Source of the DNA: Methanoregula sp.
Lineage (GTDB): Archaea; Halobacteriota; Methanomicrobia; Methanomicrobiales; Methanospirillaceae
Reading direction: 5' to 3'
Length of the DNA stretch: 64,000 nt
Assembly (NCBI RefSeq): GCF_023227875.1
Contig: NZ_JALOCH010000003.1
Span: 1 to 64,000, forward strand
Shown: in pieces, positions 55,081-64,000 of the stretch
Position numbering within the stretch: the stretch's first letter is position 1
Layout: the number at the start of each line of letters is the position of its first letter
Notes under the pieces: generated by a model
What the model was told of the DNA's origin: nothing
The model's input: the letters and a program-made list of their open reading frames with translations, nothing else
The model's database searches: none
Program-made: the position numbers and the translations under genes

Positions 55081-55913
55081 ACCAGAATGGTCCGGAGCAA
55101 GGGGGGGTCTGCGACATATCCCCTCCACTTGGATTTTAAATTGCCGGGCCCCCTCCCCCCATCATTTAATTTTTGGGAGGGGGTACCCCCTGCCCCTCCG
55201 GAGGTTGATGGGGGGTACCCCCCTCCTGCTGCATTTTCCGGAGCAGGGGTTCGCGTGGACCTCCGACGGTGAAGCGGTTGGCCGCAAGGGGGGTGGGCCC
55301 TCCTCTTGTGCCCGGAGGGGTACCCACCCCCTCCCCCCCGTTTCCGGAAGAGGAGGGGTCCCCCTACCCACCCCTCCCTCAGCGGGAGGGGTAGCTACCC
55401 CACTCCGGTTGGAGCCGGTCTGGTTGGGGTTCGTGTGGAGGTGTCGTCGGAGCGACGTTTTGTTTGGCTTGGTCTGGGGGAGGGGGGTACCCACCCCTCA
55501 TGTGTCCGGAGGGGTACCTACCCCTCCCCTCCGGTTTCAGAGGAGGGGGGGTCCCCCTGGGTGCCCCTCCCTGAGTGGGTGGGGTGGGTACCCCCCGCTT
55601 AGTGGTGAAGAAACATTTCGGTGGAAATTGCGATGCACGCCGCCGCCCCCGGCGGGGCACATTCGAAGAATCCTATCGGATTCTTCTCAAATCAGTCCTC
55701 GCGGATGCGACGACTGATTCCCCGCAGCGGTTCAATGAAGGTTCATTTAAAATAACAGGTAAATGAGTAGCGTAAAATGTCGAGTCTTTTCAGAGATATG
55801 GCTGGAAAAGACCGCATCAGTGTTCTCCGAGTCCCGACGAGGCGTTTTGCGTGCAGGGTATCGCAATAATAGAAATGCTGGTAATAAAAAAACGAAAAAA
55901 ACCGGAACTTAAT
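55081..55913. repeat. GC-rich palindromic tandem repeat region
   Basis: About 830 bases without a supported gene. Between roughly 55150 and 55605 runs a GGGGTACCCC-type palindrome array. Two tandem units of about 180 bp (55246-55425 and 55426-55605) share the order GGGGTTCGCGTGGA / CGACGG / TGTGCCCGGAGGGGTACC / GGGGTCCCCCT. An earlier partial unit shares the last part. After it a perfect hairpin GAAGAATCC-TATC-GGATTCTTC appears at about 55663-55684. Open frames through it are artefacts of Gly/Pro-coding triplets. Confidence 0.75.
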
Positions 55914-57380
55914 TTACTCTTCCGTCTTCTTCGCGTACTTCTTCCACACCTGCTCGCGGTACACCGGCCCGCTGTTGTAGGTACAGAAGGGGATCAATTT
56001 CCCGTCGGGAGTCGCGTAGTGAATGCAGCACCGCTGGACACGCTCGAGATCGTAATTGTACTTGTCCATGAAATGCATAGTACCGATGAAGAGGGCATTC
56101 CAGTGGAACTCCCTGAGGGCGTCGAAATTCTGGCCGATCAGGGACTTGCTGATCAGTTTCCAGAATTCCGTTGTCGCACCCTGCTCCCCCTTCTGGACGG
56201 AACCGTGCATGTTCCTGACCCCTTCGAGCAGTGCCTTGTACTTATTGATCGTACCGCCTTTTTTCAGGGTCTCGGCCATCTGTTCGATCGACTCGAAGAA
56301 GGTGTCGACGTCCACCATCCGGTTGACCGGGATGATGCCCTCTTCGCGGGCAAAGACATAGGTCGCTGCCCCGCAGTGCTGGTGGGCCGTGAACCGGACC
56401 TGTGGCCGGCCGGTATATGCCTCGACAAGGTCGGAGAATGGTATGACGCAGGGTACCGGGTAGAAGTCGTCCTTCTTGAGGACGCCCCCCATCTGCTCTT
56501 CGATCTTCGCAAGGACATCGGGGATGGTGATACGGGACTTCTGGAGGTCATCGTCGCTTGCGGCACCGGTGAATGCGACCGGCTGGAAGTTGACTCCCCG
56601 CACAACTGCGATATTATCAATGGCGAACCGGATGATATCCCCAAGTTCATTGTCGTTTCTCCCGCGGATCACCGTGGGCACGAGGACGGTCCCGAGGCCG
56701 ACCTTTTTGAGGTTATCGAGTGCCTTCTCGTGGATCTTCAGGAACGGGTTCGTCTCCGGGCTGACCCCGTCGAAATGGAGGTAGACCGTGTTCAGGCCGG
56801 CACTCTTGAGCTGCTGGGCAAGCGCAGGGTCCTTTGCCAGCTTGACCCCGTTGGTTGCGATCTGGACCTGGGGGAAACCCATTGCCTTGGCTTTCCTGAT
56901 GATTTCCGCAAGATCGTCCCGCATGGTCGGTTCCCCGCCGGAGAACTGGACCGCGGGGGCGGGGACCGGCTTCTCGTCCCGGAGCACCTGGAGCATGCGG
57001 ACGACATCGTCAAACGACGGCTCGTACACAAACCCGCATGCACGTGCATTGGCAAAGCAGAAGTCGCAGTCCAGGTTGCAGCGGTTGGTGAGATCGATAT
57101 TTGCCAGCAGCGTCTGTGAGTGATGGTTGTTACAAAGACCGCAGGCTGTTGGGCAACTCTCCGGTGGCGCAGTGTTCTGGGGGTTTGCAACACCGTTTCC
57201 AACGGCATCGTACTCCTGGTACCGGTGATACATCCGTGCATCTGACCAGTAGAGATGCTTGAAGTACCCGTGTTCCGGACATGTCCGCTGTAGCCAGATC
57301 TTGCCCTCTTCTTCAACAATCTCCGCTTCCAAGACGGAATTACATGTGGGGCAAAGGCTCCGTGTCTTTTTTATCAGCAT
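55914..57380 (-). CDS. tes: Tetraether lipid synthase-like radical SAM enzyme (Tes)
   Basis: 488 residues. The radical SAM motif is C101-x3-C105-x2-C108 (NRCNLDCDFCFA). The N-terminal zinc/iron region (CPTC, CPEHG) and CPTACGLCNNH (residues about 76-87) add auxiliary cluster ligands, as in the Tes family (MJ0619-type). Tes joins two archaeol chains by biphytanyl coupling to make tetraether lipids. QFSGGEPTMRDDLAEI is the SAM-binding glycine-rich motif. Its divergent neighbour is carS, supporting a lipid role. The reaction is inferred from family. Confidence 0.85.
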   Translation of the reverse strand: MLIKKTRSLCPTCNSVLEAEIVEEEGKIWLQRTCPEHGYFKHLYWSDARMYHRYQEYDAVGNGVANPQNTAPPESCPTACGLCNNHHSQTLLANIDLTNRCNLDCDFCFANARACGFVYEPSFDDVVRMLQVLRDEKPVPAPAVQFSGGEPTMRDDLAEIIRKAKAMGFPQVQIATNGVKLAKDPALAQQLKSAGLNTVYLHFDGVSPETNPFLKIHEKALDNLKKVGLGTVLVPTVIRGRNDNELGDIIRFAIDNIAVVRGVNFQPVAFTGAASDDDLQKSRITIPDVLAKIEEQMGGVLKKDDFYPVPCVIPFSDLVEAYTGRPQVRFTAHQHCGAATYVFAREEGIIPVNRMVDVDTFFESIEQMAETLKKGGTINKYKALLEGVRNMHGSVQKGEQGATTEFWKLISKSLIGQNFDALREFHWNALFIGTMHFMDKYNYDLERVQRCCIHYATPDGKLIPFCTYNSGPVYREQVWKKYAKKTEE

Positions 57381-57473
57381 TAACGTCCACCCGATGGATG
57401 TTATTGATTGATTCCCGAAAGAGATTCCAGTTTTAGTAACCTTAATCTTTCTATCTGCTCTTTATTACAGGTA

Positions 57474-58037
57474 TTGGAGTGCTACATTATTAGTATTGAG
57501 TTCTTCATAATACCATTGCTTTCAGCCCTGTGGATCATGCTGCCGGCTTACCTCCCCAATCCAGTGGCCGCATTGTGCGGCGGAGGTATTCCCATCGACA
57601 ACGGGAAGAATTTTTCCGACGGGAAACGGATCTTTGGCGACGGAAAGACCTGGCGGGGGTTCGTTGCCGGCATCATTGCCGGCATTGCAATCGGCTTTAT
57701 CCAGATCTGGGCGACTGGCGTATATGACCTGGGTATCCTTCCCCGGCAGACAGTAGTATCTGTCACACTCCTCGCGGTCGGTGCACTCCTCGGTGACCTG
57801 GTCAAGAGTTTCTTCAAACGCCGGTTCGGGAAAGAACGGGGATCGAAATGGCCGGTGGCCGACCAGTATGATCTCGTTGCAGGGGCGTTTATTCTCCTGT
57901 TCATTTTCAACCCGGCGTGGCTCTTTACCGAGGTCACGCTTGCGGCGTTCATCTGCATACTCATCCTCACGCCCCTGCTCCACCGCGCAACAAATATCAT
58001 CGGTTTCATGCTCAAGGTCAAGGAGGTACCATGGTAA
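57474..58037 (+). CDS. carS: CDP-archaeol synthase
   Basis: A membrane enzyme that adds CTP to digeranylgeranylglyceryl phosphate, giving CDP-archaeol. Motifs are MLPAYLPNPVAALCGGGIPIDNGKNF, DGKRIFGDGKTWRGF and SKWPVADQYDLVAGAFI, with five or so helices. The exact start is uncertain. The frame is open from 57408, but residues before about 57474 fall in the divergent promoter. TTG 57474, TTG 57516 and ATT/ATA codons are possible. Its last bases overlap pyrE. The tes gene lies divergently upstream. Confidence 0.85.
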   Translation: MECYIISIEFFIIPLLSALWIMLPAYLPNPVAALCGGGIPIDNGKNFSDGKRIFGDGKTWRGFVAGIIAGIAIGFIQIWATGVYDLGILPRQTVVSVTLLAVGALLGDLVKSFFKRRFGKERGSKWPVADQYDLVAGAFILLFIFNPAWLFTEVTLAAFICILILTPLLHRATNIIGFMLKVKEVPW

Positions 58038-58546
58038 AGAATTCCCTTGCAGAGATGCTTATACGGTTCAGGGCAATCGAGTTCGGGGATTTCACCCTTG
58101 CATCCGGTGCGAAAAGCCCGTACTATATCGATGTGAAGACCGCTGTGACCCGCCCGGAACTCCTCTCCGCGATTGCCGGCACGATTGCAGCAGTGCATGA
58201 TTTCGATGTTGTCGCCGGTGTCGCCGTTGGGGGTGTCCCCCTCTGTGTTGCAACCGCCCTTGCGAAGAACCGGCCCTATGCGATCATACGTGCCTCGGAG
58301 AAGAGCCATGGCAGGAAAGGAGTGATCATCGGGGATGTGAATGATAAGGATGTCCTGCTGGTCGAGGACGTGACGACTTCCGGGGGTTCTGCACTCTATG
58401 GGATCAATGCCCTGCGGGATGCCGGGGCACGGGTAGACCGGGTCGTCACGGTAGTTGACCGGGAGCAGGGTGCAGAAGCAATGCTCGCGTCCCATGGTAT
58501 CCGGATCATCCCGCTCGTCAGGCTGCACGAGATATTAAAAGAGTAA
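58031..58546 (+). CDS. pyrE: Orotate phosphoribosyltransferase
   Basis: 171 residues. The PRPP-binding loop is DVLLVEDVTTSGGSALYGI, and the substrate loop region is RASEKSHGRKGVIIG. It makes OMP from orotate. ATG 58031 is preceded by GGAGG at 58022-58026 and overlaps the carS stop by seven bases, so the two are co-translated. Confidence 0.94.
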   Translation: MVKNSLAEMLIRFRAIEFGDFTLASGAKSPYYIDVKTAVTRPELLSAIAGTIAAVHDFDVVAGVAVGGVPLCVATALAKNRPYAIIRASEKSHGRKGVIIGDVNDKDVLLVEDVTTSGGSALYGINALRDAGARVDRVVTVVDREQGAEAMLASHGIRIIPLVRLHEILKE

Positions 58547-58582
58547 GGAATTTTTATTCCCAGCGTACACTAGGAAGGTACT

Positions 58583-59869
58583 ATGAAGATTCTTGTTGTT
58601 GGCGGGGGTGGCAGGGAGCACGCGATAGCTGCAGCCCTTGCCCGCAACACAGCGACCACGGTTTTTTCGGTGATGGCAAAACGCAATCCCGGTATCGAGG
58701 GCATTGCCAAAAATGTCCTTCTCGTAAATGAGACTGAAGTCCCCCGGATTGTTACGTATGCTAAGGAGAATGGCGTGGACTTTGCCTTCATCGGCCCCGA
58801 ATCCCCGCTCGAAGCCGGGATCGTGGATGCTCTCGAAGGGGAAGGCATACCCTGTGTCGGGCCCCGGAAAGCCGCTGCCCGGATCGAGACGGACAAGGCA
58901 TTCTGCCGGGACATGATGGAACGCAATGCCATCGAGGGATGCCCGAAGTACCGGGTCTTTCATTCAGCTCCTGATGCCGTGGATTTTATCACCGGGTATG
59001 ACGGCGATCTTGTGGTCAAGCCGATTGGGCTCACCGGGGGAAAAGGGGTACGGATCATGGGCGAGCAGGTGGACCGGGCCGGTGCGATCGAGTATGTCAA
59101 ATTCTTAAACGGGGAGGCCGTGCTTGAGGAGCGCCTCATCGGGGAAGAATTCACGCTCCAGGCATTCGTTGACGGCACCCACCTCATCCCCATGCCACTC
59201 GTACAGGATCACAAGCGGGCATTCGAGGGCGATATCGGGCTGAACACCGGGGGCATGGGCTCGTATTCGATGCCGGACCACATGTTGCCGTTTGTAACAA
59301 AGTCCGATTATAATAAAGCGATCGAGATCATGAAAGCCGCAATTGCTGCCATGGAGAGGATGGGCCAGCCGTACAAGGGGATCCTCTACGGCCAGTTCAT
59401 GAATACGGCACAGGGCCCTAAAGTGATCGAGTTCAATGCACGGTTCGGGGACCCGGAAGCGATGAATGTCCTCTCCCTCTTAACCTCCGATCTCTCGGAG
59501 GTCGTGCACCACATTGCCGAGGGCACGCTCCTCCCGTCCCATGTTTCCTTTGATACCCAGGCCACCGTCTGTAAGTACCTGGTCCCGGAAGGGTATCCAG
59601 AATCTCCCGGTGCCGGTGAAGTGATCACGGTTGGCCCCCACAGCAACGCACTCCTGTACTATGCGAATGTCGAGAAGGCCGGAGAAAACCTTGTTACCCA
59701 GACCTCGCGGACCCTTGCCTTTGTCGGTATCGGGGAGACCCTGGATCAAGCGGAGCAGGCAGCCGAGCAGGCAGCCTCCGAGGTCAAGGGGTGCGTGCGC
59801 CACCGCAGGGATATCGGGACAAATGCCCTGCTGGAAAAACGTATCGCCCACATGAAGGAGCTTCGATGA
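58583..59869 (+). CDS. purD: Phosphoribosylamine-glycine ligase (GARS)
   Basis: A 428-residue ATP-grasp enzyme, second step of purine synthesis. MKILVVGGGGREHAIAAAL is the classic start, KPIGLTGGKGVRIMG is the ATP loop, and VIEFNARFGDPEAMN is the metal-binding region. The TGA overlaps the ATG of argF (ATGA), so purD and argF are co-translated. Confidence 0.95.
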   Translation: MKILVVGGGGREHAIAAALARNTATTVFSVMAKRNPGIEGIAKNVLLVNETEVPRIVTYAKENGVDFAFIGPESPLEAGIVDALEGEGIPCVGPRKAAARIETDKAFCRDMMERNAIEGCPKYRVFHSAPDAVDFITGYDGDLVVKPIGLTGGKGVRIMGEQVDRAGAIEYVKFLNGEAVLEERLIGEEFTLQAFVDGTHLIPMPLVQDHKRAFEGDIGLNTGGMGSYSMPDHMLPFVTKSDYNKAIEIMKAAIAAMERMGQPYKGILYGQFMNTAQGPKVIEFNARFGDPEAMNVLSLLTSDLSEVVHHIAEGTLLPSHVSFDTQATVCKYLVPEGYPESPGAGEVITVGPHSNALLYYANVEKAGENLVTQTSRTLAFVGIGETLDQAEQAAEQAASEVKGCVRHRRDIGTNALLEKRIAHMKELR

Positions 59870-60777
59870 AGAAGGATTTCATTTCAATACTTGATATCAA
59901 CGAACCTGAGCTCGAACAGCTGCTCTCTGAAGCGCACGAGCTCAAACGCCAGAAGAGGGCAGGGACGACACACCTGCTGCTCGCCGGCAAGACCCTTGCC
60001 ATGATCTTCGAGAAGTCCTCGACAAGGACGCACATCTCGTTCGAGGTCGGGATGAACGAACTGGGAGGGCACGCCCTCTTCTTAAACGCCCGCGACATGC
60101 AGATCCGGCGGGGTGAGGAGATCCGCGATACGGCGAGAGCAGCCTCACGGTACGTATCGGGAATGATGATCCGGGCCTACAAGCACAGTACGATCGAGGA
60201 GTACGCAAAGTATGCAACGATCCCGGTTATCAACGGGCTTTCTGACCTTGAACACCCCTGCCAGCTCCTTGCTGACATCATGACCATGCAGGAGCATTTC
60301 GGGTCAACCGATGAGCTCAGGGTTGCATGGGTCGGCGACGGGAACAATGTCTGCAACTCCCTGATCCTCTCAACAGTTCTCACCGGTCTGGACGTTACGG
60401 TCGCGACGCCCAAAGGGTATGAACCGGCTGCGGATCTGGTGGCAAAGGCACGCGCCCTTGGCGGAAAAGTGGCTCTCGTACAGGACCCGGAGACCGCTGT
60501 CAAGGATGCCCAGGTGATCGTTACGGATACCTGGATCTCGATGGGCGATGAAGGCGAGAAGGAAGAGCGAACGAATGTCTTCAGGAACTATACGGTCGAT
60601 TCCGACCTGATGAAACTGGCATCTCCCGATGCACGGGTCCTTCACTGCCTGCCGGCACACCGCGGCGAAGAGATTACCGATGAAGTGATGGAAGGCGGCC
60701 AGAGCCTTGTGTGGGACGAGGCGGAAAACCGTCTTCACGCCCAGAAGGCGCTGCTTGTACGTATGCTGAAAAAATAA
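59866..60777 (+). CDS. argF: Ornithine carbamoyltransferase
   Basis: A 303-residue trimeric enzyme making citrulline from ornithine and carbamoyl phosphate. FEKSSTRTHISFEV is the carbamoyl-phosphate motif, EHPCQLLAD and HCLPAHRGEE complete the active site. ATG 59866 overlaps the purD stop. It pairs functionally with argG at the right end. Confidence 0.95.
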   Translation: MKKDFISILDINEPELEQLLSEAHELKRQKRAGTTHLLLAGKTLAMIFEKSSTRTHISFEVGMNELGGHALFLNARDMQIRRGEEIRDTARAASRYVSGMMIRAYKHSTIEEYAKYATIPVINGLSDLEHPCQLLADIMTMQEHFGSTDELRVAWVGDGNNVCNSLILSTVLTGLDVTVATPKGYEPAADLVAKARALGGKVALVQDPETAVKDAQVIVTDTWISMGDEGEKEERTNVFRNYTVDSDLMKLASPDARVLHCLPAHRGEEITDEVMEGGQSLVWDEAENRLHAQKALLVRMLKK

Positions 60778-60792
60778 AAAATAAAAAAAATC

Positions 60793-61038
60793 TTACTTTT
60801 CTTCAACGAATGCCTTCAGCTGGTCGATCATATATTTCTCAACCTCGCGGACCACGTCCAGTTTTCCACGGAACGCGAGCAGTTCCCGCTCATCGCCATC
60901 CATATTGGCGAATTTAAGCCGTTCCTTGCGTTCAACGACTTTAACATCGAACTTCTCTGTCACGTCAAAGATGATTTTTTGAGGTACGCCGGGCGGGATG
61001 AGGACATCGAATAGTTTTTCGTCTTCTGTATCGGTCAT
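60793..61038 (-). CDS. Small conserved acidic/basic protein next to marker 14
   Basis: 81 residues: DEKLFDVLIPPGVPQKIIFDVTEKFDVKVVERKERLKFANMDGDERELLAFRGKLDVVREVEKYMIDQL. It has a short alternating fold (strand-helix-strand) and a C-terminal helix. I do not recognise a family. It follows marker 14 by 15 bases on the same strand and probably shares its transcript. Confidence 0.65.
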   Translation of the reverse strand: MTDTEDEKLFDVLIPPGVPQKIIFDVTEKFDVKVVERKERLKFANMDGDERELLAFRGKLDVVREVEKYMIDQLKAFVEEK

Positions 61039-61053
61039 GACTGTTCACCAGAC

Positions 61054-62463
61054 TTATTTACCTATCTTAATCCGCCGGCTCATAATACATGGGCCCCCGC
61101 GGACGCCCCCGATCGGATTTTTGGGCTTGCCAAGGGAGTTCATGCACCGTCCCATCAGTGCCGCGCCGCGGGCCAGCCCGTCATCGACGAAGACAAGGTG
61201 ATCGTTCGGGTCATCGAAAAGGTTTCGCTCAATAATCCCTTTAAGGATATATTCGGGTTTCCGCCCGGAGATCGCGGCCCTCCCGGTAAACCCGATCGAT
61301 GAATTTTTCAGGACAAGGCCCTCTTCGACAGCAACATCGACCAGGCGCAGCGCCATGCGGGTACAGACACGGTCAATCACTTCGTTCAGGGTCGACAGCG
61401 AGTATTTCTTGTGGATTTCTGCACCTATCTCGATAAGCCGGGGGAGATCGCTTGAGTTCTCTCCGCAGTCGCACCCGATCATCGCAACACCGGATTCCTT
61501 TGCGATCCGGGCATTGACCGGGACACGCCCGAAGCGGTTTCGTTCCGGGGGAACAATGCAGATGTCGATATACTCGTGACAGTGCTTCACGTACTCGTCC
61601 ACAACACGCTGGTTACCCCGGCTGAACAACCCGCCCGTGACACTGTGTTCACCAAAAATATCGAGTGCGGTGCCCGTCCGCAGATGGACAAGGCCGGTCC
61701 CCCGCACGATTGCATCCGGTATCGCCCCTGCAAGGCCGCAGAAGTTCCCGACGGTTTTTGCAAAGGGGTTCGGTGCATCCGCCGGCACATCGCTGGTGAT
61801 CCTCCCGTCAAGGGTTGTACCAAAATCGATCGTGACGCAGGGATTACGGAAATCGACGGGGGTCCATTTTGCCCCCTCCTTGATCCCGGCCATCGCGAGT
61901 TCCCCCTCCATCTCGTTTGCCACCATCTCGACACCGGTTGATCCGAGAGGGGGGATCACACCGGCAACAGCGCCGACAAATACCACCTTGTCGGCAAAGC
62001 TGAACGGCTGGAGTTTCTGGGACTGGTTCTCCTTTGACATCGGGGGCGTCATTTTACGGGGGGGAACCCCGGCGATGAGGCAGCCGTTTGCGAGCGAGAT
62101 GACAAAGTCCCCGACCTGGTCCGGGGACTCCATCTCTGCTACGACACCGGTACTGCGGACAACAAAATCCAGTTCGTCTTTTATATCAAGATTGGCATCC
62201 CTGTGACACTTGATCAAGGTATCCCGCACAAGCTCCGTCACCGATTCACGGGTCAGCTCGGTCCCGTCAAGCGTTGCGCCAAAGATGGTCTCACCCGGTT
62301 TCGGGGGGCGGATATCCCGGCTCATGCTGACTGTTTTATTGATGACATACGACATCCCGGTCTCAAGACTCACACCGGTAAGGATGCACTTTGTCGTTGT
62401 GTTGCCCATCTCCACGGATCCGACAATAAAATACGGTTTGTTTTTATATTCGGGAATATTCAT
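61054..62463 (-). CDS. Methanogenesis marker 14 protein
   Basis: A 469-residue conserved methanogen protein. MNIPEYKNKPYFIVGSVEMGNTTTKCILTG is the family start and includes an ASKHA-like phosphate motif (GNTTTK). TIDFGTTLDGRITSD and FVDDGLARGAALMGRC are later motifs. It is found only in methanogens and some relatives, and its precise role is unknown. ATG 62463 is chosen over the open frame upstream, which has no family match. Confidence 0.88.
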   Translation of the reverse strand: MNIPEYKNKPYFIVGSVEMGNTTTKCILTGVSLETGMSYVINKTVSMSRDIRPPKPGETIFGATLDGTELTRESVTELVRDTLIKCHRDANLDIKDELDFVVRSTGVVAEMESPDQVGDFVISLANGCLIAGVPPRKMTPPMSKENQSQKLQPFSFADKVVFVGAVAGVIPPLGSTGVEMVANEMEGELAMAGIKEGAKWTPVDFRNPCVTIDFGTTLDGRITSDVPADAPNPFAKTVGNFCGLAGAIPDAIVRGTGLVHLRTGTALDIFGEHSVTGGLFSRGNQRVVDEYVKHCHEYIDICIVPPERNRFGRVPVNARIAKESGVAMIGCDCGENSSDLPRLIEIGAEIHKKYSLSTLNEVIDRVCTRMALRLVDVAVEEGLVLKNSSIGFTGRAAISGRKPEYILKGIIERNLFDDPNDHLVFVDDGLARGAALMGRCMNSLGKPKNPIGGVRGGPCIMSRRIKIGK

Positions 62464-62921
62464 GCCTGCCCCGTGGGTGATGGATGGCGGTGGCGGGCTC
62501 TCCACGATATGCGGTCTGGGTTTTATGAATCGGGAAAAAAAACTGGGGCACATATACTCCGAATCTTGTCTGGCACTCCATATAAGTTTCTGTTTGGTGA
62601 GTCTCACGGAACGTGAGGCGAACCAAGAGAAGAACGCATCAGCGTTCTTCGACATGATGAGCCTCATTGCCTCATGGTACGTAAGGTGTGTCAGGAGAAT
62701 GCTGAGAGTCATCAGACTCGAAGCATGAGAAGACCGCAGGTCTTCGAAGAATTGCGGGGCAATCTTCGACATTGGAGGGGTTGCAAAACCCCGACAAGGA
62801 GAAGAATTGCGGAGCAATTCTTCGACCAGTTTGTGAAGGGGGACTTCACGCTAAAAATTGTGACTGCACCGGATAGGAAAATTCAGCAGGATGGGTGAAA
62901 AATGAGAGAATCAGGCAAGAA
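62464..62921. repeat. Intergenic hairpin cluster before marker 14
   Basis: Several perfect stems: GAAGAACGC-ATCA-GCGTTCTTC (62632-62653), AAGACC-GCA-GGTCTT (about 62733-62747) and GAAGAATTGC-GGA-GCAATTCTTC (62801-62823). CTCACG-GAA-CGTGAG lies nearby. No gene is seen on either strand. Confidence 0.7.
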
Positions 62922-64000
62922 TTACTTCCCCTTTTTGTCCTGCATCTGTTTTACCATACGGGCCTGGATCCCGAAGTACTGCGAGACCCCTATTGCATGG
63001 CACTGGTCGATAGTTGCGCTGTCGAAGGAGACCATATCACTGGAATAGATCGCATCGGGAGATGTCCTGCCAAGCACCCGCACACTGCCTTTGTACAATT
63101 CGAGGTCCACCTTTCCGTTCACCCGTTTCTGGGTGGTGTTGATGAATGCATTCAGGGCGGCATAGAGCGGTTCATAGACCAGCCCTTCATAAGCGAGTTC
63201 CGACCACTTGTCATCCACCATTCGTTTGAACACGAGTTCCTCGCGGGTCAGGGTGAGGCTTTCGAGGTCCCGGTGGGCGGCAAGGATAACGGTGGCTGCG
63301 GGGTGCTCGTAATTCTCGCGTGCCTTGAGTCCGAGGATACGGTCCTCGATCATGTCGTTGCGTCCGATGCCATGCTTTCCAGCGATGACATTCAGTTTCT
63401 GGATCATCTCGTACCCGTCATACTTCTTCGTGTTCAGGGCAACGGGAATCCCTTCTTTAAATGTCAGGGTGATCTTCTCCGGTTTTGACGGGGCTTTGTC
63501 GGGTGAGACGGTCCAGAGATAGATCTCTTCCGGCGGGTGGTATGCAGGGTCCTCGAGTCGGCCTCCCTCAATACTCCTGCTCCAGCAGTTCTCATCCATG
63601 CTCCAGGGCTTGTCCTTCTTTACCGGCACCGGGATATTGTGCTTCTTTGCGTAATCGATCTCCCAGTCACGGGTCAGGTTAAGTTCACGTATGGGTGCAA
63701 CGACCTCAAGACCGGCACTGCGGATAATAAAATCGAACCGGAGCTGGTCGTTTCCTTTCCCGGTGCACCCGTGCCCGATTGCAGTTGCTTGTTCTTTTCT
63801 GGCAATCTTTACGACCTCTTCAGCAATGAGGGGTCGGGCGAGGGACGTACCCATCGGGTACCCTTCATATGATCCGTTCGCCCTGATTGCCGGAAAGATA
63901 TGCCCTTCAACGAACTTTTTACGTACATCGATTGTGTAGTGGCGGTCTGCGAGTTTTTTACCTTTTTTAGTTGCGACATCGATCTCCTCGTCCCGCTGGC
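62922..64000 (-). CDS. argG: Argininosuccinate synthase (N-terminus beyond window)
   Basis: The frame is open to the window edge (359 codons plus stop visible). YPMGTSLARPLIAEEVVKIARKE, GHGCTGKGNDQLRFD, WSRSIEGGRLEDP and the C-terminal EYFGIQARMVKQ-like end (QYFGIQARMVKQM) are typical. It ligates citrulline and aspartate to argininosuccinate. About 30-40 N-terminal residues with the ATP loop lie outside. The stop is at 62922. Confidence 0.95.
   Translation of the reverse strand, partial: QRDEEIDVATKKGKKLADRHYTIDVRKKFVEGHIFPAIRANGSYEGYPMGTSLARPLIAEEVVKIARKEQATAIGHGCTGKGNDQLRFDFIIRSAGLEVVAPIRELNLTRDWEIDYAKKHNIPVPVKKDKPWSMDENCWSRSIEGGRLEDPAYHPPEEIYLWTVSPDKAPSKPEKITLTFKEGIPVALNTKKYDGYEMIQKLNVIAGKHGIGRNDMIEDRILGLKARENYEHPAATVILAAHRDLESLTLTREELVFKRMVDDKWSELAYEGLVYEPLYAALNAFINTTQKRVNGKVDLELYKGSVRVLGRTSPDAIYSSDMVSFDSATIDQCHAIGVSQYFGIQARMVKQMQDKKGK

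Noticed and set aside
55081..55800. Glycine/proline-rich open frames on both strands
   Set aside because: They follow from G- and C-runs in the palindrome array. No ribosome site, no family, and frames differ between units.

Overview
The window looks like chromosomal DNA of a methanogenic archaeon, most likely order Methanomicrobiales (Methanoregula-like). The basis is inference from gene content: methanogenesis marker 14, geranylgeranylglyceryl phosphate synthase, CDP-archaeol synthase, a Tes-type tetraether synthase, archaeal DnaG, archaeal ThrRS with its own editing domain, GatCAB, and PGF-pre-PGF-type surface proteins. No 16S gene is present, so the genus is not proven.

Region 1 (1-18.8 kb) is accessory. 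A type I-B CRISPR-Cas locus runs left to right. A stand-alone cas6 and a TPR gene come first, then a strip of decayed toxin-antitoxin modules. The operon cas8(Cst1-like)-cas7-cas5-cas3-cas6b-cas1-cas2-cas4 follows, then a leader and an array of 66 repeats and 65 spacers (12665-17403) whose last repeat is degenerate. Two related antitoxin/PIN-toxin pairs bound the locus, at 1-355 and 17483-18101. A RelE-type module follows at 18302-18798. The stand-alone cas6 and the cas8 operon share a near-identical upstream element, and a remnant of a cas6 3' end lies between them.

Region 2 (18.8-33.5 kb) holds purB, a sensor kinase/response regulator pair, and a second regulator with a C-terminal winged helix. 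Opposed to these is a four-gene operon of secreted and membrane-anchored surface proteins that resembles the WxL/DUF916 surface complexes of Firmicutes. A HicAB module with a frameshifted hicA, thrS, and an AT-rich zinc-ribbon/TPR membrane protein follow.

Region 3 (33.5-39 kb) holds dcd and two secreted serine beta-lactamase-fold hydrolases. They are separated by long intergenic spaces carrying four copies of a dispersed repeat with a conserved palindrome.

Region 4 (39-64 kb) is mostly core metabolism and information processing: a SpoU-type methyltransferase, GGGP synthase, topA, gatBAC with an asparagine-synthase-like gene, tRNA-Leu(UAA), a DJ-1/PfpI protein, CheC, pyrC, dnaG, UPF0058, an alanine dehydrogenase-like gene, tes and carS back to back, pyrE, purD, argF, methanogenesis marker 14, and argG running off the right edge. 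A roughly 450-bp GC-rich palindromic tandem repeat sits between the alanine dehydrogenase and tes.

Three of the toxin genes (two PIN, one HicA) are frameshifted while their antitoxins stay open. This suggests either toxin decay or systematic indel errors at these sites.
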